From JACPYM01 sp031423495 (GTDB taxonomy: Bacteria; Acidobacteriota; Blastocatellia; RBC074), in the NCBI GenBank assembly GCA_031423495.1, contig JANPFP010000269.1:1-64000 (forward strand): DNA of 64,000 bases, written 5' to 3'. Positions 33,501 to 42,635 of this stretch are shown in pieces. Each line of letters starts with the position of its first letter. Position 1 is the stretch's first letter. The translations under genes and the position numbers were made by a program. The notes beneath the pieces are model-generated. The model searched no databases. It was given only the letters and a program-made list of their open reading frames with translations, and was not told where the DNA came from.

Positions 33501-36500
33501 AATGGCGACAGGCGTTTTAGCTGGACGCCGAATTTTGGACAAGCGGGCAAATACACCGTGACGCTGGCCGTATTCGACAACGGCACTCCCGCCAAGAGCG
33601 ATGTGCGTTCGGTCGAAATCACGGTGACGAATACGAACCGCGCGCCGGTCGCTAATCCGCAGGAAGCTACGGCGGATGAAGACGTGCCGAAAGTTATTAC
33701 GCTCACCGGCAGTGACCCTGATAACAGCGCGCTGACTTATCTGATTGTCACGCCGCCCATGAAAGGCACGCTCACAGGCCAGCCGCCCAACGTGGTTTAT
33801 ACGCCCAATCTGGATTTCAACGGAGCCGATAGTTTTACGTTTAAGGTGAATGACGGCGAGACCGATAGTCCGCCTGCGACGGTGCGTGTGACGGTGCGTC
33901 CGGTGAATGACGCGCCGGTGACCAGAGGCGACAGCATCACCGGCAGCGAAGACACGCCGAAAACCATCACCCTCGTCGGCACTGATGTGGACGGCAATCC
34001 GCTCACTTTCGCCATCGTCACGCCGCCCACCAAAGGCAAGCTGACGGGCATTGCGCCGAACGTGACTTATACGCCGAACTTGGATTTCAACGGCACCGAC
34101 AGCTTCACGTTTAAGGCGAATGACGGCACCGTAGACAGCAATGTTTCGACGGTGAATATCACTGTGACGCCGGTGAACGACGCGCCGATTGCGCGCGACC
34201 GCCGTTACACGACTGACGAAGACACGCTGGTCGTCGCGGCGCTCGATGCGCTCGATGCCGAAAGCGACCCGATCACTTACAGCGTCGTGGCGCAGCCCAA
34301 AAACGGCAACCTCAGCGGCACTGCTCCGAGCTTGATCTACACGCCCAAGCCAAATTTCAACGGGACTGATTCGTTCACTTACAGCGCGAGCGACGGCAAG
34401 TTGGCGGGCAACATCGCTACGATCACGGTGGTGGTTAATCCGGTGAACGATGCGCCGGTGGCCGAAGGGTTGAACGTGGCGACGGACGAAGATGCGCCGG
34501 TCAATCTGAAACTCACGGCAACTGATATTGATGGCGACACGTTGCAATACGTGATCGTCGCCGCGCCTGCCAAAGGCAAGTTGAGCGGCACTGCACCTAA
34601 TCTGACTTATACGCCCAACCTGAATGAGAACGGCGCTGATACGTTCACGTTCAAGGTGAATGACGGCAAGACCGACAGCAATTTGGCTTTCGTCAACGTG
34701 ACGATTCGTCCGGTGAACGATGCGCCGCGCGCGCGTCCGCAAACGGTCGAAGTGAACGAAGACGAAACGAAAGCCTTCGTGCTGGATGCCGTAGATTTCG
34801 ACGGCGACAAGCTGACTTTCACGATTGTTACGCCGCCGACCAAAGGGCGGCTCGAAGGCGCTGCGCCGAATCTGGCTTTCGTGCCGACGCGCGATGCCAA
34901 CGGTTTAGACAGTTTCACTTATCGCGTGAGCGACGGCACGGTGACGAGCGATTTGATTCGCGTGACGATTCAGATCAACGGCATCAACGACCCGCCGACC
35001 TTTCTTGTACCCGGCCCGCAAACCGTAGCCGAAAATCAGTTGTTGACCTTCACGATTGCGGCAGAAGACGACGATCCGGCGAACCTGAAATTCACCGCGC
35101 CGTCATTGCCGACGGGCGCGAGTTTCATCGAAGCGCAACGGCTGTTTTCGTGGACGCCGAATTTCGAGCAAGCCGGAACTTATACGGTGGGCTTTAATCT
35201 CGCCGACAACGGCACGCCGCCTTTCAACGTTTACCGCGAAGTCACGATCACTGTGACGAACACCAACCGCGCGCCGCGCGCCAATGCGCTGACGCTCAAC
35301 ACCAACGAAGACACGCCGGTCGCCGTCACGCTCGCGGGCGCAGACGATGACCGCGATGCCTTGACGTTCATGGTGGTCACGCCGCCGAGTCGCGGCACGT
35401 TGAGCGGAACTGGGCCGAATTTGATTTATACGCCGAACGCGAATGCCAACGGCGCTGATTCGTTCACTTACAAAGCGAATGACGGCAAGACCGATAGTTC
35501 GTTCGCCACGGTGAATCTCAACGTCATCGCGGTGAACGATGCGCCGGTGTTGAACGTGCCCGATGCGCAGTTCCTCAACGAAGGCGAACGGCTGGCATTC
35601 ACGCTGACGTTTGGCGATCCCGACGCAGGGCAGACGCATACGTTTAGCGCGACGGGCTTGCCGTCAGGCGCGCAACTCAATCCGCAAACCGGCGCGTTCG
35701 TGTGGACGCCGACCAATAAGCAAGCAGGCAGTTACAAGATAGATTTTCGCGTGACTGACAACGGTTCGCCGGTGTTGAGTGATGGCAAGATGGTGATGGT
35801 GACGGTGACGAATCCCGCGCCGGTTGCGCGTCCGATGAGCGTCATTCTCGACGAAGACACCGCGCGCGCTTTCACGCTGGATGTGAGCGACGCTGATAAC
35901 GACGCGCTCACTTACGTCATTATCAATGCGCCGCAACACGGTGCGCTTTCGGGCACTGCGCCGAACCTGACGTATACGCCCGCGTTGAATTACCACGGCG
36001 CTGACCAGTTCACGTTCAAGGCTAATGACGGCGTGGCTGATAGCAACACGGTGACGGTCAGCCTGACGATCAATTCGATCAATGACGCGCCGATGCTGGT
36101 GGTTCCCGGTGCGCAAACCGGCAACGAAAATCAGTTGCTGACGTTTGTCGTAGCGGCGAGCGACCCCGACACCGGGCAAACCGTAACGCTGGCGTTGACG
36201 AATCCGCCCGAAGGCGCGGTGTTTGAGCGCCAAACCGGCACGTTGCGCTGGACGCCGAGTTTCACGCAAGCCGGTTCTTACACGTTGAATTTCACCGCGA
36301 CCGACAACGGTTCGCCCGTGCGCAGCGACAGCAAGAGCGTGACGGTCACGATCAATAACGTGAACCGCGCGCCCGTCGCCAATCCCAACAGCGTCACGAC
36401 CGAAGAAGACACGGCGCGCAATTTCGTAATAACCGGTAGCGACCCTGACGGCGATGCGATCACGTATACGATCTTGACGCCGCCGCGTAACGGCGCACTC

Positions 36501-39500
36501 AGCGGCACGGCACCGAATCTGACCTACACGCCGAACGCGAATTTCAACGGCGCTGATTCGTTCACCTTCCGCGTGAGCGATGCTTCGCTTGAGAGCGCGT
36601 TCGCCACCGTTGACATCACGGTTACGTCAACGAACGACGCGCCCGTCTTGACCGTACCGCCTGCGCAAACCGGCAACGAAAACCAACTGTTATCTTTCAC
36701 GATTTCGGGCGCAGACCTCGATGGCCCGACGCCGTTGCGTTACAGCGCGACGAACCTGCCGAGCGGCGCGAGTTTCGATGAACCTTCGCGCACCTTCACG
36801 TGGACGCCGAATTTCACGCAAGCGGGCGATTACACAGTGATGTTCACCATGGCTGACGGAGCCGTGCCGCCGCGTACTGATTCAAAGACCGTGGCGATCA
36901 AGATCAACAACGTCAATCGCGCGCCGGTCGCCGATGCGAAATCGGTGATGACTGACGAAGACGTGGCAGTGACGATTACACTCACGGGCAGCGACCCCGA
37001 CGGACAAACCGTCACGTTCGCCCTCGGCGCGCAACCGACGAACGGCGCGCTCACCGGCACTGCGCCGAATGTGACCTATACGCCGCGCAAAGATTTTGTC
37101 GGAACCGACGCGTTCACCTATCGCACCAGCGATGGCAGTTTAGACAGTCCGTTGGCGACGGTGACGATCACGGTGAAAAACGTGAATGACGCGCCCGTTG
37201 CTACGCCGCAATCTATTGCGGTGGATGAAGACACGGCGAAATCGGTCGTGTTGACGGGAACCGATGCCGATGGCGATCAACTCACGTTTATGGTCACGGC
37301 TGCGCCGACGCGCGGACGGCTGACGGGTACGCCGCCGAATCTGACTTACACGCCGAACACCAATTTCACCGGCACTGACAGCTTCACGTTCAAGGCGAAT
37401 GACGGCAATGCTGACAGCAACACGGGAACGATTACGTTAAGCGTAGGCGGCGTGAACGATCCGCCGACGGCAACCGCGCAATCGGTCACGACCGATGAAG
37501 ACGTGGCGAAAGCCATCACGCTGACCGGCGTAGATGTGGATGGCGATGCGTTGAGTTTTGTGATTGTCATGCTGCCGACGCGCGGCACGTTGAACGGCAC
37601 GTTGCCCAACGTGACCTATACGCCGAACGCGAATTACTTCGGCACTGATTCGTTTACGTTCAAGGCGAATGATGGCGCGCTCGACAGTACGCCTGCGACG
37701 GTTTCGCTCACGATCAATTCGGTCAATGACGCGCCGACGCTGTTCGTACCAGACCCGCAAACCGGCAACGAAGGCACGACGATCACGTTCACGTTGACGG
37801 CGACCGACCCCGATCAAGGCGCAGTGCTGACGTTCAGTTCTGACAATCTGCCGAGCGGAGCGACGATCAATCCGCAAACGGGTACGTTCTCGTGGATGCC
37901 GACTTTCGACCAGGCGGGCAGCATCAACGTGCGGTTCACCGTCACCGACGAAGGCGGCCTGAGCCAAACCAAAGCCGCGACTGTCATCGTCAGAGACGTG
38001 CCGCGCGGCCTCATCGCCGACGCGCAATCGGTCACGACCGACGAAGACATCACCAAAGCCATTACGCTGACGGGCAGCGATCCCGAAGGCGGCGCGCTCA
38101 CTTTTGTCATCGTCTCGCCGCCAACGCGCGGCATGCTGACGGGTACGCCGCCCAACGTGATGTATGCGCCAAACGCTAACGTCAATGGTGGCGATTCGTT
38201 CACGTTCAAGGTCACTGCGGGTGGGCGCGAAAGCGCACCCGCCACCGTGAGCATCACCGTGAATGCCATCAATGACGCGCCGACGATCACTGCCCCTGAC
38301 ACGCGCACCGCGAACGAAGGCGAATTGATTTCGTTCGTCGTGTCGGCCAGCGACGTTGACGCCGGACAAACCGTGACGCTCACGAGCGGTGCGTTGCCGA
38401 GCGGCGCGACCTTCAACGCGGCGACGGGCGCGTTCGCGTGGACGCCGAGCTTCCAGCAAAGCGGCACTTTTCCCATTAGCTTCACCGCGACTGACAACGG
38501 CTCGCCGCAACAGGCTGCGTCTAAAACGGTCACGATCACCGTGAACGATCTCAATCGCGCGCCCATCGCCGACAGCAAGAGCGCAACGACCAACGAAGAC
38601 ACAGGCGTCGCGGTGACGCTCACCGGCAGCGATCCTGAAAACGATCCGCTGACTTTCAGCATTGTTGCGCTGCCCGCGCACGGAACGCTGAGCGGCACGG
38701 CTCCGAATCTGACTTACACGCCCAGCCTGAATTACTTCGGCGCTGATTCGTTCAGTTACAAAGTCAATGACGGCAGGCTCGACAGCGTGAACGCACTGAT
38801 TTCGATCAATGTTAATCCGCTGCCTGATGCGCCTGCGCTCACCGTGCCGGGTACGATCACGGTCTCGCCCAATCAATTGGTGAGCTTCCAGGTAAGCGCC
38901 GTTGACCCCGATGGCAATCAACCGCTGACTTTCAGCGCAAGCAATCTGCCGTCAGGCGCGAACTTCGATCCGTCGTCGCGCACCTTTACCTGGACGCCAA
39001 CCGCGCTGGGCGAAGTGACGGTGACGTTTAGAGTGCAAGACGACAGCAATCCGCCGTTGGCTGACACCAAGACCGTCACGATCACCGTGACCAATACGGC
39101 GAACCGTCCGCCGGTTTGTGTGCCGCAAGAAGTCACGACCGACGAAGACACGCCGAAAGGTATCGTGCTGTCGTGCAGCGATCCTGATCGCGATCAAATC
39201 ACGATCAGCGTCGTGCAAGGCCCGATGCATGGTTTGTTGTCAGGCAACATTGGCCCTGACATCACTTATTCGCCGAGCGCGAATTACAGCGGCGCTGACA
39301 ACTTCACCTTCCGCGCCAACGACGGCAAGGTGAATGGCGACCCCGCGACGATTACGCTCAACGTGACGCCGGTGTGCGACGCGCCCGCGTTAAGCGTACC
39401 CAATGCGCAAACCGCTGTACCCGGTCAATTGCTGACATTCGTCGTCACCGCCAGTGACGTTGATAGCGCGTTCCTCACGCTGACCGCTGCTGACCTGCCG

Positions 39501-41552
39501 CAAGGCGCGACCTTCACCCCCAATCAAAATGGCACGTCTGGCACGTTCGCCTGGACGCCTTCGCCCACGTTCCCAGCGGGCGCGCTGACGGTGACGTTCA
39601 CCGTGACCGATAACTGCACGCCGACACAGTTGTCAGATCAAAAAGGCGTACGCATCACGGTTGGTCAGAGCGACGGCTGGACGCAGACCAACGGCCCCGA
39701 AGGCGGCAAGATCACGGCGCTGGTGTTGAACGGTTCGACGGTCTTTGCCGGTACGCAAGGCGGCGGCGTGTTTCGCTCGACCGACGGCGGTGTCAATTGG
39801 ACGCGCGCCAGCAACGGCTTGTTAAGCCCCGACATTACGTCGCTCGTGTTCCGCGACAACGCGCTTTATGCGGGTACGGCAGGCGAAGGCGTCTTCCGCT
39901 CAACTGACAACGGCGACAACTGGACGGAGTTCAGCGAACTGCTCACCGAAGGCTTTGTCTTCGCTATGACTTCGACCCCGACGCATCTTTACGCGGTGGT
40001 CTCAAGCACCGCGATCACGCCGCCCAAAGTGCGCCGCAGCCTGTTCAACAATTCGGGCTGGGTTGATTACGACAACAACTTCCCCGCAGGCAATGACATC
40101 ACCGACCTGCAAATCGTAGGCAGTGAAATCTATGCCAGCACATTGGTGGATGGCGTATTCGTTTCGTCCGTCAACAGCGCCAATTGGGCCGCGTTCAACA
40201 CGAACTTCCCGCCTGCGTCTCTCGGCGCTCAAGCCAAAGCGCGGCGACTGAATAAACCGTTTGGCGGAAAGTTCGCGCTGCGTGCGCCGACTGAAGTGGG
40301 AGTCAGCGTTTACGCCCTCGCGTCGAACGGCACTACGCTTTATGCCGCGACGGACGGAGGCGTTTATACGTCACCTGTCGGTACGGCGAACTGGACGACG
40401 GCGAACGCTGGCATTGACGGAGCGACGGTCGTAACGGCCATCGAAGTCATCAACGGCAATCTTTATGCGCGCGCCGAAATCGGCGACGGCATCGGCGCAT
40501 CGAATACGTTCAACGTAATTCGTTCGGGCCTCTCGCCCATCAGTTGGTCAAACGTGAACACCGGCCTGACTAATCGCGCCGTCAACGTTTTTGCCGGCAA
40601 CGCGAGTTTCGTGCTGGCCGGAACCACCGGCAGCGGTGTCGCGCGTTCGACCAATGGCGGCACGAGTTGGCAAGATTCCAACGCAGGACTGAGGGCTGCC
40701 ATCGTGAATACGTTGACGGTCAACGGTACGCGCTTGCTGGCGGGCACTGAGGGCGCAGGCATTTTCGCTTCGTCCAACGACGGCCAAACCTGGACGCAGC
40801 TCAACATCGGACTGGAAGCCCTCTTCCCGCTCACCGTCACTCGCATCATACAAAGTGGGCCCAACGGCACGACGCTGTATGCGGCAACCTTGCGGCGCGG
40901 CGTAAAGCGTTCGACCGACAACGGCGCGACGTGGGCTGATTACAGCACGGGCTTGCCCGAAGGCGTGCGCATACTCGACCTGCTGCTCGTCGGCAACTTG
41001 TTGTTTGCCGCCGCCGATGATTTCGGAACTTACCTGACGCCGACGGCTTCGACTTCGTGGAACCGCATCGAGAGTTTGAGTACGGCGAGTTCGACGGGGC
41101 TTTATCGCAACGCGACCAACGTCTTTGTCGGTACGAATTCCGGCAGCCTATTTCGCGGTACGTTAGCAGGCACGGGCTTCGTGCCGGTGGGCAGCGGCTT
41201 GCCCAACGGCGATGGCGGACCTGTTTCGTCCTTTGCCGAAATCGGCGCGGCGTTTTTTGTCGGCGTTGATGGCGACGGCGTTTTCCGTTCGCCCGACAAC
41301 GGCTCGAACTTCACCTCTGAATCGGTGGGCCTGACGCAACGCACCGTCACCGGCTTGCAAGTTCGCAACACGACGCTCTATGCCGCAACCTTTGGCGGCG
41401 GCGTTTTTTACACCACCGACAACGGCGAAAACTGGACGCAGATCATCAACAACCTGACGAACCTGCGCTTGCGTACGCTGGTCATCAAAGACGGCAAGCT
41501 GTTTGCGGGTACTGAAGGCGGCGGGGTGTTCTCACGTCCGGTGCAGGAATAG
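30585..41552 (+). CDS. 3655-aa secreted tandem cadherin/Ig-like (tandem-95) adhesin
   Basis: An N-terminal hydrophobic segment (about residues 19-35) serves as signal; Met5 is an alternative start. Next is a TIGR03437 domain (about 45-300), an IPT/TIG domain (about 305-385), a carboxypeptidase-regulatory-like domain (about 390-460), and a region with a second carboxypeptidase-like fold (about 650-735). From about 740 to 3027 there are about 25 modules of roughly 90 residues: 15 of tandem-95 type (TDEDTxxxxTLxGxDPDxD...YTPNxxFNGxDSFTFKxNDG) and 10 of He_PIG/cadherin type (NExQLLxF...LPSGAxFxxxxxxFxWTPxxxQAG). The final 630 residues form a BNR-like propeller (GGGVFRSTDGGVNW). DxD and DxN motifs suggest calcium binding. 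A surface adhesin role is inferred. Long antisense frames inside it are composition shadows. Confidence 0.88.
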   Translation: MTYPMASVARLLASVKIRFWCLPLLLVALLAVGHSWLTRVSAQQAVVAVSAASYETTLAPDSIAAAFGVNLATATAVGTDTDLNTPGVQLPTTLGGTRVEVAGRLAGLFFVSSGQINFLVPADVPTGAQALRVSTNNGGSSAVLNGTVTINATAPAIFTANASGSGAPSALVLRVGADGRQAYEPTVVFDNAQQRQVSTPINLGPEGEQVFLVLFATGVRRAADPNRDGNVNESIHVALAGEDNTPPYVGVAPGLVGLDQINLLLPRTLIGRGRVTLSLASVGLSAGGPSSNIVEIDIAGATGTNPPTVSGFGAATALAGQVFTIQGNGFASVTEQNTVRIGGLEAPVINATAGQLSALVPFGVIGDVVTVRTNTGETRSSSPLGIRTSVSGVVETTGRQPLADVSVQLISLASGARVTTRTGANGTFVAADVPTGPLFLRVQGSSISAQPALETISLPVTAANNRDNSYLQTIFLQPVTGVSAQVGGNGFSGTDAETITLTLPTFAEEAEQLPTRLQTGNVVFELPANAAVRFPDGATSGAITLTQVASSRVPASFPAGVFSSTVVQLSPFGTRFTPGGKLTMPNTEGFTSGSVVSLYRFDQDEESRTLGHFVVVGEARVSADGARIETETNAVNLGGYYFASRVLPTTTVTGRVLDANRTPLRRALVCVRGQHTLTDGNGGFILRNVPARSSEDLLTIEVSFLRATGRVDRTARGSVIPVVSGLTSVRPEIVMPAADSNQPPVIYAPEAALIPTGETTNFSILAGDPDSDQPVTLTVSGAGFASVAKTDASVRSYNLRLAPTTTGEFTLTLTATDARGARTTATLRVTVIQPNRAPEVIDQLVTTDEDTAKTFTLNGTDPDRNPLTWTVLTQPTKGKLTGTPPSLTYTPDANYFGRDSFTFKTNDGQLDSKTATLFIQVDAVNDAPVLTVPPPQTVKEGQLLTFVVSATDVENDTLSFSAPSLPTGANFVNGDRRFSWTPNFGQAGKYTVTLAVFDNGTPAKSDVRSVEITVTNTNRAPVANPQEATADEDVPKVITLTGSDPDNSALTYLIVTPPMKGTLTGQPPNVVYTPNLDFNGADSFTFKVNDGETDSPPATVRVTVRPVNDAPVTRGDSITGSEDTPKTITLVGTDVDGNPLTFAIVTPPTKGKLTGIAPNVTYTPNLDFNGTDSFTFKANDGTVDSNVSTVNITVTPVNDAPIARDRRYTTDEDTLVVAALDALDAESDPITYSVVAQPKNGNLSGTAPSLIYTPKPNFNGTDSFTYSASDGKLAGNIATITVVVNPVNDAPVAEGLNVATDEDAPVNLKLTATDIDGDTLQYVIVAAPAKGKLSGTAPNLTYTPNLNENGADTFTFKVNDGKTDSNLAFVNVTIRPVNDAPRARPQTVEVNEDETKAFVLDAVDFDGDKLTFTIVTPPTKGRLEGAAPNLAFVPTRDANGLDSFTYRVSDGTVTSDLIRVTIQINGINDPPTFLVPGPQTVAENQLLTFTIAAEDDDPANLKFTAPSLPTGASFIEAQRLFSWTPNFEQAGTYTVGFNLADNGTPPFNVYREVTITVTNTNRAPRANALTLNTNEDTPVAVTLAGADDDRDALTFMVVTPPSRGTLSGTGPNLIYTPNANANGADSFTYKANDGKTDSSFATVNLNVIAVNDAPVLNVPDAQFLNEGERLAFTLTFGDPDAGQTHTFSATGLPSGAQLNPQTGAFVWTPTNKQAGSYKIDFRVTDNGSPVLSDGKMVMVTVTNPAPVARPMSVILDEDTARAFTLDVSDADNDALTYVIINAPQHGALSGTAPNLTYTPALNYHGADQFTFKANDGVADSNTVTVSLTINSINDAPMLVVPGAQTGNENQLLTFVVAASDPDTGQTVTLALTNPPEGAVFERQTGTLRWTPSFTQAGSYTLNFTATDNGSPVRSDSKSVTVTINNVNRAPVANPNSVTTEEDTARNFVITGSDPDGDAITYTILTPPRNGALSGTAPNLTYTPNANFNGADSFTFRVSDASLESAFATVDITVTSTNDAPVLTVPPAQTGNENQLLSFTISGADLDGPTPLRYSATNLPSGASFDEPSRTFTWTPNFTQAGDYTVMFTMADGAVPPRTDSKTVAIKINNVNRAPVADAKSVMTDEDVAVTITLTGSDPDGQTVTFALGAQPTNGALTGTAPNVTYTPRKDFVGTDAFTYRTSDGSLDSPLATVTITVKNVNDAPVATPQSIAVDEDTAKSVVLTGTDADGDQLTFMVTAAPTRGRLTGTPPNLTYTPNTNFTGTDSFTFKANDGNADSNTGTITLSVGGVNDPPTATAQSVTTDEDVAKAITLTGVDVDGDALSFVIVMLPTRGTLNGTLPNVTYTPNANYFGTDSFTFKANDGALDSTPATVSLTINSVNDAPTLFVPDPQTGNEGTTITFTLTATDPDQGAVLTFSSDNLPSGATINPQTGTFSWMPTFDQAGSINVRFTVTDEGGLSQTKAATVIVRDVPRGLIADAQSVTTDEDITKAITLTGSDPEGGALTFVIVSPPTRGMLTGTPPNVMYAPNANVNGGDSFTFKVTAGGRESAPATVSITVNAINDAPTITAPDTRTANEGELISFVVSASDVDAGQTVTLTSGALPSGATFNAATGAFAWTPSFQQSGTFPISFTATDNGSPQQAASKTVTITVNDLNRAPIADSKSATTNEDTGVAVTLTGSDPENDPLTFSIVALPAHGTLSGTAPNLTYTPSLNYFGADSFSYKVNDGRLDSVNALISINVNPLPDAPALTVPGTITVSPNQLVSFQVSAVDPDGNQPLTFSASNLPSGANFDPSSRTFTWTPTALGEVTVTFRVQDDSNPPLADTKTVTITVTNTANRPPVCVPQEVTTDEDTPKGIVLSCSDPDRDQITISVVQGPMHGLLSGNIGPDITYSPSANYSGADNFTFRANDGKVNGDPATITLNVTPVCDAPALSVPNAQTAVPGQLLTFVVTASDVDSAFLTLTAADLPQGATFTPNQNGTSGTFAWTPSPTFPAGALTVTFTVTDNCTPTQLSDQKGVRITVGQSDGWTQTNGPEGGKITALVLNGSTVFAGTQGGGVFRSTDGGVNWTRASNGLLSPDITSLVFRDNALYAGTAGEGVFRSTDNGDNWTEFSELLTEGFVFAMTSTPTHLYAVVSSTAITPPKVRRSLFNNSGWVDYDNNFPAGNDITDLQIVGSEIYASTLVDGVFVSSVNSANWAAFNTNFPPASLGAQAKARRLNKPFGGKFALRAPTEVGVSVYALASNGTTLYAATDGGVYTSPVGTANWTTANAGIDGATVVTAIEVINGNLYARAEIGDGIGASNTFNVIRSGLSPISWSNVNTGLTNRAVNVFAGNASFVLAGTTGSGVARSTNGGTSWQDSNAGLRAAIVNTLTVNGTRLLAGTEGAGIFASSNDGQTWTQLNIGLEALFPLTVTRIIQSGPNGTTLYAATLRRGVKRSTDNGATWADYSTGLPEGVRILDLLLVGNLLFAAADDFGTYLTPTASTSWNRIESLSTASSTGLYRNATNVFVGTNSGSLFRGTLAGTGFVPVGSGLPNGDGGPVSSFAEIGAAFFVGVDGDGVFRSPDNGSNFTSESVGLTQRTVTGLQVRNTTLYAATFGGGVFYTTDNGENWTQIINNLTNLRLRTLVIKDGKLFAGTEGGGVFSRPVQE

Positions 41553-41573
41553 ACATTATCGGCAATAGAAATT

Positions 41574-41675
41574 AGCCACGGGGGAAGAGGGGATAAAGGG
41601 GAAAACTAAATCACTAAATAGCTGCCTTTCTACCAACTTTTGCTCTTCCCCGTGTTCCCCTCTTCCCCCGTGGCT
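41574..41675. repeat. 19-bp perfect inverted repeat
   Basis: Arms 41574-41592 and 41657-41675 (AGCCACGGGGGAAGAGGGG and its complement) are perfect over 19 bases with a 64-nt centre that includes a second partial match (GGGAAGAG/CTCTTCCCC). It lies 22 bases after the stop of the giant adhesin gene and 67 bases before the OmpR-type regulator. It probably acts as a transcription barrier or is a dispersed repeat. Confidence 0.78.
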
Positions 41676-41742
41676 GGTTCATTGCTTAAAACCGAGACTG
41701 TCTAATAGCTGTGCATGCCTCAATCTAAAGTAACGACGCGCC

Positions 41743-42435
41743 ATGAAAAAACGCATCCTCCTCGTTGAAGACGAACCCGGTCTCGTATTGGGGCTAACCG
41801 ATTTGTTGTGCAATGAAGGCTATGAAGTCGAGACCACGCCCGATGGCTTGACGGGCTTTCGATTGGCGAGCGAGAACCGTTACGACTTGTTGATGCTTGA
41901 TGTGAACCTGCCGGGCAAGAACGGTTTCGATCTATGCCGCGACTTGCGGCAACGCGGCGTGACGACGCCCATCCTGATGCTGACCGCGCGCGGACAAGTG
42001 ATTGATAAAGTACTCGGCTTGAAACTCGGCGCTGATGATTACCTGACCAAACCGTTTGAATCGCTGGAACTGCTCGCCCGCGTCGAAGCGCGTTTGCGCA
42101 CTATCTCAAACCCAACTTCAGCACCGCTTGAAACCGTTGCCTTCGGTTCCGTCACTGTCAATTTCATCAGCACCGAAGTCCGTCGCCACGGCCAACTCGT
42201 CGAAATGTCTGCCCGCGAATTCGCCCTGCTGCGCTTTCTGCTCGAACGCCCACACATCACGCTCGCACGGCAACAGTTGTTGCAAGAGGTGTGGGGTTAC
42301 GACGCCGCCACCGAAACGCGCACCATTGACGTACACCTCGGCTGGTTGCGGCAAAAACTTGAAGACGACCCGCGCAACCCGCGTTACTTCTTGACCGTGC
42401 GCGGCTTCGGATACAAATTCGTCCCGCCTGAATAA
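41743..42435 (+). CDS. OmpR/PhoB-family response regulator
   Basis: 230 residues. The receiver domain (1-115) has the acidic pocket E9-D10-E11, phosphoacceptor D53 (LLMLDVNLPG), T81 and K103 (DDYLTKPFE). The C-terminal part (about 130-228) is a winged-helix Trans_Reg_C domain ending in the HLGWLRQKLE...VRGFGYKF segment, which binds DNA. No orthodox HisKA kinase lies next to it. The kinase gene 200 bases downstream is of the LytS type and has its own LytTR partner, so this regulator is either an orphan or cross-talks. Target genes cannot be inferred. Confidence 0.93.
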   Translation: MKKRILLVEDEPGLVLGLTDLLCNEGYEVETTPDGLTGFRLASENRYDLLMLDVNLPGKNGFDLCRDLRQRGVTTPILMLTARGQVIDKVLGLKLGADDYLTKPFESLELLARVEARLRTISNPTSAPLETVAFGSVTVNFISTEVRRHGQLVEMSAREFALLRFLLERPHITLARQQLLQEVWGYDAATETRTIDVHLGWLRQKLEDDPRNPRYFLTVRGFGYKFVPPE

Positions 42436-42635
42436 GTAACTGAAGCTCAACGTAAGCGGCGCCCCCCGCTGTTTTAGGCTGCCCAGACAAAACTCTTTTG
42501 CTTGCCATTCATCCTGTTTCGTTATCCATTCAGGCTCCCCAATCAACCATTCAACCAAAGGCGTTATGCGTTACGGTTGAGCCGTGAGTAAGATGTGCGC
42601 CACGAGTCAAACTCGAAAGAGCGGGTTTATTTTCT

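Noticed and set aside
37437..38921. Minus-strand open frame of 494 codons (and a 422-codon frame at 33474-34742) inside the giant adhesin gene
   Set aside because: They are antisense to a clear repeat protein, rich in Arg/Ala/His, and repeat with the same period as the coding modules, so they are shadows of repetitive GC-rich codons.
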